Source of the DNA: PXAP01 sp964421595
Lineage (GTDB): Bacteria; Bacteroidota; Bacteroidia; Bacteroidales; PUMT01
Reading direction: 5' to 3'
Length of the DNA: 64,000 nucleotides
Assembly: GCA_964421595.1 (NCBI GenBank)
Contig: CAYQXY010000015.1
Coordinates: forward strand, 35,729-99,728
In this document: piece after piece, positions 46,402-55,453 of the stretch
Numbering within the stretch: the stretch's first letter is position 1
Layout: each line of letters opens with the position of its first letter
The notes under the pieces: generated by a model
Told to the model about the DNA's origin: nothing
The model's database searches: none
Seen by the model: the letters and a program-made list of their open reading frames with translations, nothing else
Made by a program: the position numbers and the translations under genes

Positions 46402-47673
46402 TTAAATAAAGCCCAGAATGGCAAAATAGGTTGTTATCAATGAAAAAATGATCACCGCAATCAGTCCGGCATTCATTCTCATTGAAGGTAAATTTGAATT
46501 CATAACATTCCTGTTGTTCAGCAATATGAAGACAGGTATTGCAACTGCAGGAAGTATAGCTGCCTGGAACGCCTGTGAAAAAACCATAATAATGGGAGGA
46601 GTCTGATTGATAAAAATCGTTCCGAAAGCAAAAAACAGACCCGCGAGAATCAGAACCCTGTATAAGGGAGACCTGATATCACGCGGCCGCCCGGTAAAAT
46701 CAGATATCAGCCACGGAGCAATCAGCACAATAGGAAATATTGTAGATAAGCCTGCTCCGGTAATACCCAGAATCAGCAAAAATGCAGCAGCCTGACCACC
46801 AAGTGGTTCAAAAAGCCTTATCATTTCAACTGTTGTATCCAGTTTGAGACCCATAATATGAAGGGTACCTGCAGACACAGCCATGATGATACCACTCAGA
46901 AAAAGCATCATTGCTGCCGAGGTAAATGCATCCTTTTTTTCCTTCTTCAGATCTTTAATTGTCCACCCCTTTTCAGCCACCACAGTGCTTCGCATTATGA
47001 AAACCGCGGCAGAACATGTTGTGCCCGCCATAGCAGCTATAAGCCGGAACGCCCCTGTGGTTTCGGGTATTCCGGGCACCATACCCTCAAAGATCGCTGA
47101 TATTGAAGGACGTACCATTACAAATACGGCAATAAAACATAAAGCCATCAGAATTACAAATACGGTAAGCACCTTCTCAAACATCTTGTACCTGCCATAC
47201 CATAAAAGAAAATACAGAAGAACTGCAAAGACCAGTATTATCCAGAAAGTATCAACAACCAGGCCTCGGGTGCCAGATATGAGACGTATACCTTCCTGCA
47301 CCAGTTCTGCAACTATTCCCATTATTCCCATCAGGGCAAGCAGCTCTCCGATAATCAGTGCTATGATTATGTAAATAGCGAGTATCTTCCCTCCCTTAAT
47401 GCTGCTTTTAATATTGTAAAGCGCGGTATTCCCCGAGGTAAGTGTCATCTGCCCGTATGCGACCATCAAGATCCATGTAAAAAGGCATGACAGGATGAGT
47501 GCCCAGAACAAAGTCATCCCATATTCGGCTCCTGCCTTGGCCATAGTGGTGATGCTGCCCGTGCCGATATTGTAGCCGATCAGGAATAAGCCCGGCCCAA
47601 CGGCGCTAAGGGCTATCAGGATTCTGTTTTTAGTCTTCTTTTTTTGCAACATTAGTGTCCAGTTAACTTTCAA
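46402..47673 (-). CDS. Nramp-like membrane transporter lacking canonical metal motifs
   Basis: The 423-residue protein has about eleven membrane spans with Nramp (LeuT-fold) organisation: GPGLFLIGYNIGTGSITTMA in span 1 and AGTTCSAAVFIMRSTVV in span 6. In true Nramp Mn/Fe importers span 1 carries DPGN and span 6 carries MPH; here they read NIGTG and AAVF. The unwound-helix glycines remain. The protein therefore belongs to a divergent Nramp-related branch with a different cation or another substrate. An ATG at 47652 (MLQKKK) is an alternative start. Confidence 0.8.
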   Translation of the reverse strand: MKVNWTLMLQKKKTKNRILIALSAVGPGLFLIGYNIGTGSITTMAKAGAEYGMTLFWALILSCLFTWILMVAYGQMTLTSGNTALYNIKSSIKGGKILAIYIIIALIIGELLALMGIMGIVAELVQEGIRLISGTRGLVVDTFWIILVFAVLLYFLLWYGRYKMFEKVLTVFVILMALCFIAVFVMVRPSISAIFEGMVPGIPETTGAFRLIAAMAGTTCSAAVFIMRSTVVAEKGWTIKDLKKEKKDAFTSAAMMLFLSGIIMAVSAGTLHIMGLKLDTTVEMIRLFEPLGGQAAAFLLILGITGAGLSTIFPIVLIAPWLISDFTGRPRDIRSPLYRVLILAGLFFAFGTIFINQTPPIIMVFSQAFQAAILPAVAIPVFILLNNRNVMNSNLPSMRMNAGLIAVIIFSLITTYFAILGFI

Positions 47674-47888
47674 AAAGATTAAATAATTTATTCAATATCT
47701 GATTTTTCTGCCATTATTAGTTGCGTTTTGATATCGTTTGAAAATCTGAGTTCTGACCTAAACTAACAAATTTTATTATTGATATTCAGATAAATATACT
47801 TGTGAAGTCGGATTTATAATATTTAACGGGCACTTGTGATTTTGCAATACAGTTAAATAATATATTTATCGTTTTGATAGTAAGAAAC

Positions 47889-47909
47889 ATATCCACATCA
47901 AGTGGATAT
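47889..47909. other. Short inverted repeat
   Basis: ATATCCAC and GTGGATAT pair across a 5-nt spacer in the gap between the Nramp-like gene start and the NagA-like gene end. It may be a small hairpin or an operator. Confidence 0.3.
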
Positions 47910-47970
47910 CACGGATGAATCACCAATGCTTTATTCGTTACTTTTTTATGTGCCCTGGTTTGTGGGAGAT

Positions 47971-49197
47971 TCATTTCATTATATCATAAACTATTTCGCC
48001 GGCAACAACTGTTTTAAGCACCTCCATTTCAAAATTTTCCAGTTTGAAAAGAATCAGGTCAGCCCTTAGTCCCGGTTTAATCTCACCCCGGTCAGCCAGG
48101 CCATAAAACCGGGCAGGATTGGTGCTTGTCATCTGGATGGCCGTGGCAAGGTCACAACCGGTTACTTTCATTACATGCCCGACCCCTTTTGAAAGGGGGG
48201 CAGCTGAGCCACTCAGGACATTCTGGGCAGGATAGATTACAGCTCCTTCCCGCGTAAGCTGAATTGTGTCGCCGATGCTGTTAAGATACAGTCCCGGATC
48301 CATCCCTCCATAGTGACTTACATCTGAAGTAATGATAATTTTGTCTTTCCCCTTTGCCCGGTAGAATACCCTGATCTGTTCAGGAAGAAGATGAAATCCG
48401 TCGCAAATAATGCTTATCATCATTCTGTCATCCGAAAGCTGGGGCCATAGAGGGTTCCTGTGACGATTAATTGTATTTGCAAGCCCGTTTCCAAGATGTG
48501 TCGCAATACCCGCACCACGGTCTATAGCTTCAGCGATCTGACCGGAGGTGCCATTATGATGGCCCAGGCCAACTTTCAAACCTGTTTCCCTGCATTTTGA
48601 AATGAAATCCATTGCACCATCAATCTCCGGTGCAAGAGTTACCTGAAGAATATTCCCTCCGGATGCTTCATAAAGTTCACTGAACTCCTCCCAGTCCGGT
48701 TTACGCACATGGCTTAGAGGATGTGCCCCCCTGTGTCCGTCTTCGGGAGAAATATATGGCCCCTCCAGATGAAATCCGGCAATGGACCCTCTGGTATATC
48801 CTTCACTTTTTACATTGTTGAGCAAGGCAAAATTCTTCAGAAATATTTTATGGTCATTTGTGGTGAGCGTTGGCATATATGTAGTAACACCTTCCTTCCA
48901 GAACGCAGATGTAATTTTGTGTATTCCTGCCTCATCAAGCTCACTACCGGTATCAACAAAGGAGACACCCATATAACCGTTTACCTGGTTATCTATCAAC
49001 CCTGGTGCAATATAAATCCTTTCACTTTCCGCAGTTGATCTCTCAAGTCTGACAATCCTTGTAATCTTCCCTTCAGCAAACTCGACCCTCACGGGAGAGT
49101 TATCCAGATAGAGCAATCCTTCAATACTTTGCTGTGCTTGTATCAAAAAACAGGTGAAAAAAAACATCAGACAGGGTATCATTTTAGTCAATTTCAT
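47971..49197 (-). CDS. Exported N-acetylglucosamine-6-phosphate deacetylase-like amidohydrolase
   Basis: This protein of about 408 residues matches the NagA amidohydrolase layout: APGLIDNQVNGYMGVSF, FHLEGPYISPEDGHRGAHP (metal Glu), LGHHNGTSGQIAEAID, ATHLGNGLAN, ICDGFHLLPEQ, and TSDVSHYGG with the catalytic Asp. Unlike cytosolic NagA it starts with a signal peptide (MKLTKMIPCLMFFFTCFLIQ, cleavage near AQA). A phosphorylated sugar is unlikely outside the cytoplasm, so the substrate is probably an unphosphorylated N-acetyl-sugar or another amide. The frame extends to 49233, but the ATG at 49197 fits the signal peptide. Confidence 0.83.
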   Translation of the reverse strand: MKLTKMIPCLMFFFTCFLIQAQQSIEGLLYLDNSPVRVEFAEGKITRIVRLERSTAESERIYIAPGLIDNQVNGYMGVSFVDTGSELDEAGIHKITSAFWKEGVTTYMPTLTTNDHKIFLKNFALLNNVKSEGYTRGSIAGFHLEGPYISPEDGHRGAHPLSHVRKPDWEEFSELYEASGGNILQVTLAPEIDGAMDFISKCRETGLKVGLGHHNGTSGQIAEAIDRGAGIATHLGNGLANTINRHRNPLWPQLSDDRMMISIICDGFHLLPEQIRVFYRAKGKDKIIITSDVSHYGGMDPGLYLNSIGDTIQLTREGAVIYPAQNVLSGSAAPLSKGVGHVMKVTGCDLATAIQMTSTNPARFYGLADRGEIKPGLRADLILFKLENFEMEVLKTVVAGEIVYDIMK

Positions 49198-49239
49198 AGA
49201 CAATATATTATTGAGTTTAAAATAACTTGACACACAATT

Positions 49240-49354
49240 AAAAAATTAGCGAAAATCGGACTATTCCACCGAAAGAGGTGGCTTTAAGCCAGATTTTTGC
49301 TTCGCACTGCGAATTTTTTAAATCACACATGTTTTTCGGGCAAAGCCCCTCCAG
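49240..49354. repeat. Dispersed structured repeat, copy B
   Basis: This has the same architecture as copy A at 1209-1321. Outer arms lie at 49240-49250 and 49309-49319, the inner arm AAAATCGGACT faces AGCCAGATTTT (imperfect), the small stem CCACC/GGTGG is closed by GAAAGA instead of CGCTGGA, and the tail CGGGCAAAGCCCC follows. Stems are kept while loops vary, suggesting that structure matters or that the ends of a mobile element are being kept. Confidence 0.72.
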
Positions 49355-49417
49355 CACATTACCGCGATCAGGGGACAATGATTTCACCCTTCCACATGCT
49401 CATGAGTATCATTGGCT

Positions 49418-50761
49418 CTATGCTTTCTTTGCAACCGGCTTTAATTCTGTCAGGTCTTCTATCCTGATAATCTTCCCGTTCTCAATACTCTTTCGGGCAG
49501 CAATTCCAATTAGTGCCGACATTGTGCCGTCACGCGAACCTGCCGATTGCCTGTACCTGTCTGTTGATTCCGGATACCTGAAAATCCTGTCCTTGAGTTG
49601 TGGATCGGAACCACCATGTCCTCCTGACTGAGGAGGAACCTTAATTGTTTTTACATTACCGAAAAGATTTGTAACCGTTATCTCATCATAAGGAGGAATT
49701 CCTGTGGGCATAGACTGCTGGTGCCAGATATCAAGCCTGCCTTTTATTCCGTTTATCCCCAGCCGGTAACCCTCATAGGGAGAGAATGCTGTCAGGGAAT
49801 AGCTGACTTTTACATCGTTTGCATATTTGTACTGAACCGCCATTGTATCGTATATATCTATCTCTTTCCTGTAAACACAGCCATCACGCAGGTATCCGTC
49901 ATATTTCTCGTTGTCTGCATAGAGACGCATTAACGAAGGACTCTTTGTGATATCCCAGAAAAAGTTGCAATCTTTTTTATGCGGACATGTTCTGCAATGC
50001 GTATGACTGATACTGCTGTTCTTTTGTCCGTAATAATCAAGTGAACCATAGGCAAAAACCTCCTCAGGTTCTGAATCAACCCAGTAATTCAGTGCATCAA
50101 AATGATGAGTTGCTTTATGAACCAGCAGGGTACCGCCAATATCACGAAGTCCGTGCCATCTCCTGAAGTAACTGGCCCCATGATCTGTGTCAAGGTACCA
50201 GTTAAGGTTCACAGACTTGATCTCACCTATTTCACCCGATCTGAGAATTTCCCATATCTTACGCACATAAGCCGAGTAACGCATATTGAAGGTAACTATA
50301 ACCTTGTTTCCGGTCCTTCTTTCAGCATCGAGAATCGCCTGGCATTTCTTTTCATCGGTGGTCATGGGCTTTTCTGTGATTACACTCAGCCCTTGTTCCA
50401 GTCCCTTAATAATATATTCGTCATGGGTGGAATCAGTTGTTGCAACTATCAAAATATCAGGCTTCACCTCTTTGAGCATCTTGTCAAAGTCTGTATACAC
50501 AGGACAGTCCACTCCCATTAATTCTTTTGCATAAGACACCCTGCCCGGATTTATGTCACAAAGACCGGCAAATTCGACAATATCATCATACTCAGCCTTC
50601 ACTGCAGTGCCCCACATGCCCAGGCCCCTGACACCTGTCCCCACCAGGACAATTCTTTTTCTTTGTCCGGAAATATTCAGGGTACTGAAAGAACTTAACA
50701 GTGCACCGGCCGTTACAGCACCGGTAGTTTGAATAAATCTTCGGCGGTTTATCATTTTCAT
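49418..50761 (-). CDS. Tat-exported Gfo/Idh/MocA family oxidoreductase with a cysteine cluster
   Basis: The 447-residue protein starts with a twin-arginine signal (NRRRFIQTTGAV). The Rossmann domain has the motif VLVGTGVRGLGMWG (38-51), the EKP motif is at 130-132, and HHFD (219-222) is in the substrate-binding half. Relatives include NAD-dependent sugar dehydrogenases and GH109 glycosidases with the same Tat signal, and the present data do not separate the two. Four cysteines (256, 259, 265, 295) in CRTCPHKKDC and DGCVY could bind a metal. Tat export suggests it folds with its cofactor before transport. Confidence 0.85.
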   Translation of the reverse strand: MKMINRRRFIQTTGAVTAGALLSSFSTLNISGQRKRIVLVGTGVRGLGMWGTAVKAEYDDIVEFAGLCDINPGRVSYAKELMGVDCPVYTDFDKMLKEVKPDILIVATTDSTHDEYIIKGLEQGLSVITEKPMTTDEKKCQAILDAERRTGNKVIVTFNMRYSAYVRKIWEILRSGEIGEIKSVNLNWYLDTDHGASYFRRWHGLRDIGGTLLVHKATHHFDALNYWVDSEPEEVFAYGSLDYYGQKNSSISHTHCRTCPHKKDCNFFWDITKSPSLMRLYADNEKYDGYLRDGCVYRKEIDIYDTMAVQYKYANDVKVSYSLTAFSPYEGYRLGINGIKGRLDIWHQQSMPTGIPPYDEITVTNLFGNVKTIKVPPQSGGHGGSDPQLKDRIFRYPESTDRYRQSAGSRDGTMSALIGIAARKSIENGKIIRIEDLTELKPVAKKA

Positions 50762-51140
50762 AAATATTTCTTATTGAATTATTTGAAACAAACATAAACC
50801 TAAAGTAACACTTATACAAAAAGAAAATTAAGTATTTTACACCCGATTATTGCGTAGCAATACGAATTTCAATCAATACACGCAAGTTGGCAAAATTCAT
50901 AGGAACGCGGCATTTCATGAAGAGGTGGGTATTCTCAATTCAATTTCTGCAATTAAAATTGTTTATACTTGCACAAATTTAAGACAAGCACAACAGGAAA
51001 GCCTGACAAATTAGAATCAAAACCCATGACCAGGGCATGTAATTAGAAATGATTAATGCAATGATGATCCATCCGTGGCGACCACGTAATTAACAATAGT
51101 AGCTTACTTATAGTTAGATTAGAACTTACAAATAATTCAG
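50762..51140. other. Divergent intergenic region
   Basis: 380 bp between the divergent oxidoreductase and GH43 genes. A TATACTTG sequence near 50964 is a poor promoter candidate for the GH43 gene. No repeat or RNA was recognised. Confidence 0.3.
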
Positions 51141-52235
51141 ATGAGATTAAAACAAATTTTCAGTTTAGTAATCCCCGTAATGATCCTTTTAAGTTGTGGA
51201 CAAAGTGAACAGGCACTGCAATTTAACAATCCACTACCTGTTGAGTTTGGTGATCCCTATATTCTAAAAGCGTCTGACGGGATGTATTACATGGTGGGTA
51301 CGGGAGGTGTCAGCGACGGATTTAAAATGTACTCATCGGCCGATTTAACCGAATGGAAGGATGAAGGACGCATTTACCAGGGAAACACCGATGCATCATG
51401 GTGTGTTTCCAGTTTCTGGGCACCCGAATTGTATGAACATGAAGGGAAGTTTTACCTCTTTTACAGCGCAGACTGGCGAAACAATCCGACCAATGAACTC
51501 GAAAATTTCAGGATTGGAGTGGCCGTTTCCGACCAGCCAACCGGACCTTATACCGATCTGTTCAATCGCCCCATATTCGACCCCGGTTATCCGATTTTAG
51601 ATGCCAACCTTCATTTTGAAGACAGCCGGGTTTACCTTTACTACTCAAGGGCCTGTTACAAACATCCGGTGGAAAGCGAACTGGCCGGCTGGGCACGCAG
51701 CGAAGGTTTATTCGACGAAATTGAAGAAAGCTGGATTTATGGAATAGAACTGAAACCCGATTTTTCAGATGTAATAGGCGAACCCCAGCTTTTGCTTCGA
51801 CCACCGGTTACAATGGAAGATGAACAGGCAGAATGGGAGAGCCGATCGGTGATGTCAGGTGAGGTAAACCGCCGATGGACCGAAGGTTCCTTTATTTTCA
51901 AAGTGGAGGATGTGTATTACATGATGTATTCGGCCAATTTCTATGCCGGCCCCCATTATGCCGTCGGATACTCAACAGCAGATAATCCGTTGGGACCATT
52001 TACCAAGGCAGCAAACAATCCGGTTCTTGAAAAAAATGTGGAACGGGGAGGTATAGTAACAGGAACCGGGCATAATTCCGTTACGTGGTCGCCCGATGGA
52101 AAAGAAATGCTCTGCGTATATCACGGGTATACCTCAGAAACTGGCAAAAACCGGGTGGTGTTTATCGACCACATGGAAGTACTAGATGATGGCACGCTGA
52201 TAGTACACGGGCCAACTACCCTCCAGGCTCAATAA
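51141..52235 (+). CDS. Glycoside hydrolase family 43 lipoprotein
   Basis: The 364-residue protein has a lipoprotein signal (ILLSCGQS) and a five-bladed beta-propeller of GH43 type, usually alpha-L-arabinofuranosidase, arabinanase or beta-xylosidase. The three acids are visible: base Asp38 in EFGDPYIL, the pKa-modulating Asp in DANLHFEDSRVYLYYS, and acid Glu in RRWTEGSFIF. WAPELYEHEGKFYLFYSAD is the typical second blade. It ends without an accessory domain. Substrate specificity cannot be read from the sequence. Confidence 0.88.
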   Translation: MRLKQIFSLVIPVMILLSCGQSEQALQFNNPLPVEFGDPYILKASDGMYYMVGTGGVSDGFKMYSSADLTEWKDEGRIYQGNTDASWCVSSFWAPELYEHEGKFYLFYSADWRNNPTNELENFRIGVAVSDQPTGPYTDLFNRPIFDPGYPILDANLHFEDSRVYLYYSRACYKHPVESELAGWARSEGLFDEIEESWIYGIELKPDFSDVIGEPQLLLRPPVTMEDEQAEWESRSVMSGEVNRRWTEGSFIFKVEDVYYMMYSANFYAGPHYAVGYSTADNPLGPFTKAANNPVLEKNVERGGIVTGTGHNSVTWSPDGKEMLCVYHGYTSETGKNRVVFIDHMEVLDDGTLIVHGPTTLQAQ

Positions 52236-52352
52236 TATTACACAAATTTCCCTTATTCTGTCCGGCCACCAAAAGATATTGCAGAACAAAACCATTTTCA
52301 ATATCTTTACATATCAAAAAGTTAAAACCAGAAGAAACAATCAGATATAACA

Positions 52353-52754
52353 ATGAACCACAAAGAAATAAGGTGGAAACAGCGTTTTAACAATCTTATT
52401 AAGGCCTATCGGCAACTTGAAAATGCTAATGACCGGTTTTCAGAACTGTCAGTTCTGGAGAAGGAAGGTATGATCCAAAGATTTGAATATACCTTTGAAT
52501 TATCATGGAAAACCCTGAAAGATTATCTTGAAAGTCAGGGATTGAATGTGCAATTCCCCAGGGATGTTATCAAGGAAGCTTTTTCTGCCGGGATAATCCC
52601 TGACGGCGAAATATGGATGGATATGCTCGATAACCGGAACCTGATGTCACATACATATCAGGAAGAGATATTCAGGGAAGTAGTGGAAAATATGCACTCA
52701 AAGTATTTCCCTGCGATAACCAAATTAATTGATTACCTGGAGAAGGAATTATGA
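52353..52754 (+). CDS. HEPN toxin-like partner, HI0074 family
   Basis: The 133-residue all-helical protein belongs to the HI0074/HepT-like HEPN family. It has the RNLMSHTY sequence (about 111-118), matching the RX4HXY motif of HEPN ribonucleases with the tyrosine that MntA-type antitoxins modify. FEYTFELSWKTLKDYLE is typical of the family. It overlaps the nucleotidyltransferase gene by 4 bp (ATGA), so the two are translationally coupled. Together they form a probable type VII-like HEPN/MNT toxin-antitoxin pair. Confidence 0.88.
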   Translation: MNHKEIRWKQRFNNLIKAYRQLENANDRFSELSVLEKEGMIQRFEYTFELSWKTLKDYLESQGLNVQFPRDVIKEAFSAGIIPDGEIWMDMLDNRNLMSHTYQEEIFREVVENMHSKYFPAITKLIDYLEKEL

Positions 52755-53065
52755 TCAATGGTCTTACAAAAGAGCAGAACGCGGCAATTATAAAAGAAAC
52801 CAGCCGGTTTAAGAAATTGACCAGACTTGTTGTATTCGGGTCGAGGGCAATTGGGAACTACAAGCAGGGCTCAGATATTGATTTCGCCGTCTGGGGCCTG
52901 GAACCTGGGGAAGTCTGCAAATTAAATATCCGTCTGAATGAATATCTGAGCCTCCCCCACAAATTTGATGTAGTAAGATTCGAATCAATAAATAGCCCAC
53001 AGCTAAAGCAGCATATTCTTGAATTTGGGACACTAATTTATCCCTTGGAGAAAATCACTGAGTGA
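52751..53065 (+). CDS. MNT-type nucleotidyltransferase antitoxin
   Basis: The 104-residue minimal nucleotidyltransferase carries the Pol-beta core motif VVFGSRAIGNYKQGSDIDFAV, here split for reading as GSRAIGNYKQ and GSDIDFAV, with the Gly-Ser and Asp-X-Asp metal ligands, plus a third acid in KFDVV. In characterised pairs such as MntA/HepT this enzyme AMPylates the HEPN toxin and neutralises it. It follows the HEPN gene with a 4-bp overlap. Confidence 0.9.
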   Translation: MINGLTKEQNAAIIKETSRFKKLTRLVVFGSRAIGNYKQGSDIDFAVWGLEPGEVCKLNIRLNEYLSLPHKFDVVRFESINSPQLKQHILEFGTLIYPLEKITE

Positions 53066-53096
53066 CATACATAAGGAACTTCTTTTCTACCAGGTA

Positions 53097-53495
53097 CTAA
53101 TTACAGGCTCCTGCAATTTCTGAAACCCTGGTTTCCACTTCAAGCATTCTATCGACAACTGTTGCTCCCCTAACAGTAAAGTCAACAAAATCAGCCCCTG
53201 TCTGAGTTGCAATTCCCTGGAACTGGCTGGTAAAAAGCTGAAACTGTAATTCACTCGCAGGAGGCAAAACCGGCTGATTGAATTTGATACCCCTGTCAGT
53301 AAGAGACCAACGGATATCGGCGTTGATTATCCTGAATCGCGTATAGTCATCTTCTGTACTTACATTAAAAACATAAACCCTGGCAGCTAAATTATTTACA
53401 TCGGTGTTTTCTGTGTAATAGTTACCAGACAATGACCGTAATTTAACCCAGCCACCCCCATCCACTTCTATTACTATTTTTTCAAGATGAGTCAC
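53097..53495 (-). pseudogene. Truncated gene fragment of unknown function
   Basis: The 132-residue frame has no signal and no recognised domain. It contains beta-rich text such as RSLSGNYYTENTD and ARVYVFNVSTEDDYTRF. Its first possible start is a GTG at 53495, which immediately follows, in the same frame, the stop codon ending the IS transposase remnant (53496-53498). It therefore looks like the 3' part of a longer gene that lost its start through the IS event. Confidence 0.45.
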
Positions 53496-53657
53496 TTACT
53501 GGGGATTGTATTGGCGATTCGTGCGATGGTCATGCTTTAAATGACCGATTATCGGCTCTGTCCCAGCCCTGGCTCTTAACTGTTACCTGATTTTCTTTTT
53601 CTGATAATTTGTAGTCGAGGCTGGAAGTTTACCAGGAATAACTATGAAAAAGGCAAA
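53496..53657 (-). pseudogene. Remnant of an IS5/IS1182-type transposase
   Basis: Reading on the minus strand, the frame encodes IVIPGKLPASTTNYQKKKIR, an internal stop, then QLRARAGTEPIIGHLKHDHR followed by TNRQYNP and a stop. The RARAGxEPIIGHLKHDHR block is the C-terminal catalytic signature of DDE transposases of the IS5/IS1182 kind (E of DDE). Only about 54 codons remain, with a nonsense codon, so the element is dead. Confidence 0.75.
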
Positions 53658-53723
53658 GTAAATCACCATAAAAAAATCTTAAAATTATTAATAGCAACTA
53701 ACTGTTTTTCTCCTCACTAAATG

Positions 53724-53755
53724 TTTGTTTTTCAGCAAGCAATTAGATATATTTG
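53724..53755 (+). promoter_or_regulatory. Bacteroidetes-type promoter
   Basis: TTTG (53724-53727) and TATATTTG (53748-53755) are separated by 20 bp, matching the TTTG-N19-21-TAnnTTTG consensus of the primary sigma factor in this phylum. It would drive the gene at 53879 with a leader of about 115 nt. Confidence 0.6.
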
Positions 53756-53878
53756 TATCTACATATGTTAACTGTTTATTTCTAAATTAAGGATTGATGA
53801 GGCTAATCACATAAGTATTGTAAAACTGAAAGGTCTGCTTCACTACAACTTCCGGCCTGACAATTTTAATAAAAGGTT

Positions 53879-54769
53879 ATGCATTGTTTGAATGTAAAAC
53901 TCTACCTGGTTGTTTTATTGTCATTTCTAACAACCAGCCTTTCAGGCCAGAAAATCCTGATGGAATTCGATTCCTTGCCAATGCAAAACCGCCGGTTCAA
54001 TAAAGATGTGTATATCTTCAACTATGAAGCCCTTAAAGAAATTTCCATTAACAGCAAAACTCCAAAATCAGTTATACCTCCAAAGAAAAACTTCTGGGGC
54101 AACCTTGCCCTGGGATCGTTAACACTGTTATCGGGTATAATTACTGAATCTAATGATGAAACATTGTGGATGTCCCAATGTGAGTTATCTGCAAACGACA
54201 AAAACAATAACTGGCAAGTTGACCTTTTTTTTCCCGGAACCTATGTAAAATCGAGAGAGCGTATCAAAAACGATGATGGCTCCTGGTCGGTTGACACAGA
54301 TAGAGGACTTTATGTTGACTGGAATAATGGAGCTTACGGACTGATTATTGAAAAGAGTGATACAATCGGGGCATTTTCACTGGCTACAATTTCCGGTGCC
54401 GATAAGGAAAGCCAGAGATGGCTTACCATGATAAATTCAGATGGCAAATGGGTCCACTCAATAATCAAGAAGTATGAGCCTCTCAAGATGAATTATGATT
54501 TTGTTGTTTCAGGCATTGTACGGGGAAAGAATTTTCTATTAATTACCAGCGGAAGCAATTACCGGTCACTGGTAGTTATTGAGAACAAACCGGTGGCAGT
54601 GTTTCAAAATGCTCCGAACTTTATTATTCTCAGAAAAAAGGACAGAATTTACCCATACTTACTGTCTGAAACAATGTTAAACGATATTGAGATGACTGAT
54701 CTGATACGATTGGTCATGTTCAATTGTCTCATCGCAACTTCAACCAGGGTTGATGTCTATGATATGTAA
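53879..54769 (+). CDS. Secreted protein of unknown function
   Basis: The 296-residue product begins with a signal peptide (LYLVVLLSFLTTSLSGQ). The rest is a soluble, strand-rich protein with stretches such as DGSWSVDTDRGLYVDWNNG and LLITSGSNYRSLVVIENKPV. No domain is recognised. A good promoter (53724-53755) lies upstream. The following outer-membrane protein gene is in the same direction, 86 bp away, and may be co-expressed. Confidence 0.6.
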   Translation: MHCLNVKLYLVVLLSFLTTSLSGQKILMEFDSLPMQNRRFNKDVYIFNYEALKEISINSKTPKSVIPPKKNFWGNLALGSLTLLSGIITESNDETLWMSQCELSANDKNNNWQVDLFFPGTYVKSRERIKNDDGSWSVDTDRGLYVDWNNGAYGLIIEKSDTIGAFSLATISGADKESQRWLTMINSDGKWVHSIIKKYEPLKMNYDFVVSGIVRGKNFLLITSGSNYRSLVVIENKPVAVFQNAPNFIILRKKDRIYPYLLSETMLNDIEMTDLIRLVMFNCLIATSTRVDVYDM

Positions 54770-54855
54770 ACTAATTCTCTGAAGCAGCTCCTTTCTGAAA
54801 TTCATGCAAACTTAAAGATTATACCGGATTATATGAATTCTTTTCTCCGCACGAA

Positions 54856-55422
54856 ATGATTGGCTTCCACGTGTTAAATCTTATAATAATAACTTTGAAA
54901 AAAAAAGTAAAGAATTTAGTTTATAGCACCTTAGTGACTGGGCTTCTACTATCAGGTAATCATGTGTTATGTCAGAATAATTATAGTGTATTTATGGGAG
55001 CGGGCGCTCCTGAATTGCTGCACATTGGGGCCAGGTACGAGTTTACCCAAACACAAATGGGGTTGAGCGCAGGTTTCGTTCCTGAAAACAACAGGAGCAA
55101 TTATGCTTTGACTGCCGATATTTTGAGACACTTCGGAGGATCAACTCAATTGACTGACAGGCTCCCATGGTTTGTCAGAGGTGGATTAAGCTATTATTAC
55201 TTTGAATCTCCGTCTATGATCTCCCGGGACTTATATTTCAGTACACGGATTGGCAGAGACCTGAATATTTCCCGAAAATTCGGGATAGCTCTGGATGGTG
55301 GAATTTTTTTCAGGCTGGCCGGTTCTGAAGACAAAAAGCCTGCTTATGAAGATGGATTTAATTTGGGTATTGATACTCCTGTAGGCCCGGCATTGAGCAT
55401 GGTATTATTCTATCGGTTATAA
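54856..55422 (+). CDS. Putative outer-membrane barrel protein
   Basis: The product (188 residues from the ATG at 54856) has strands typical of a small outer-membrane barrel: IGARYEFTQTQMGLSAGF, WFVRGGLSYYYFES, LYFSTRIGRDLNIS and the terminal ALSMVLFYRL. A TTG at 54895 would start a much better signal peptide (KKKVKNLVYSTLVTGLLLSG), so the real start may be TTG. No family is recognised. Confidence 0.6.
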   Translation: MIGFHVLNLIIITLKKKVKNLVYSTLVTGLLLSGNHVLCQNNYSVFMGAGAPELLHIGARYEFTQTQMGLSAGFVPENNRSNYALTADILRHFGGSTQLTDRLPWFVRGGLSYYYFESPSMISRDLYFSTRIGRDLNISRKFGIALDGGIFFRLAGSEDKKPAYEDGFNLGIDTPVGPALSMVLFYRL

Positions 55423-55453
55423 CAAGAGCGAAGTACATTTCTATGTTTTTATT

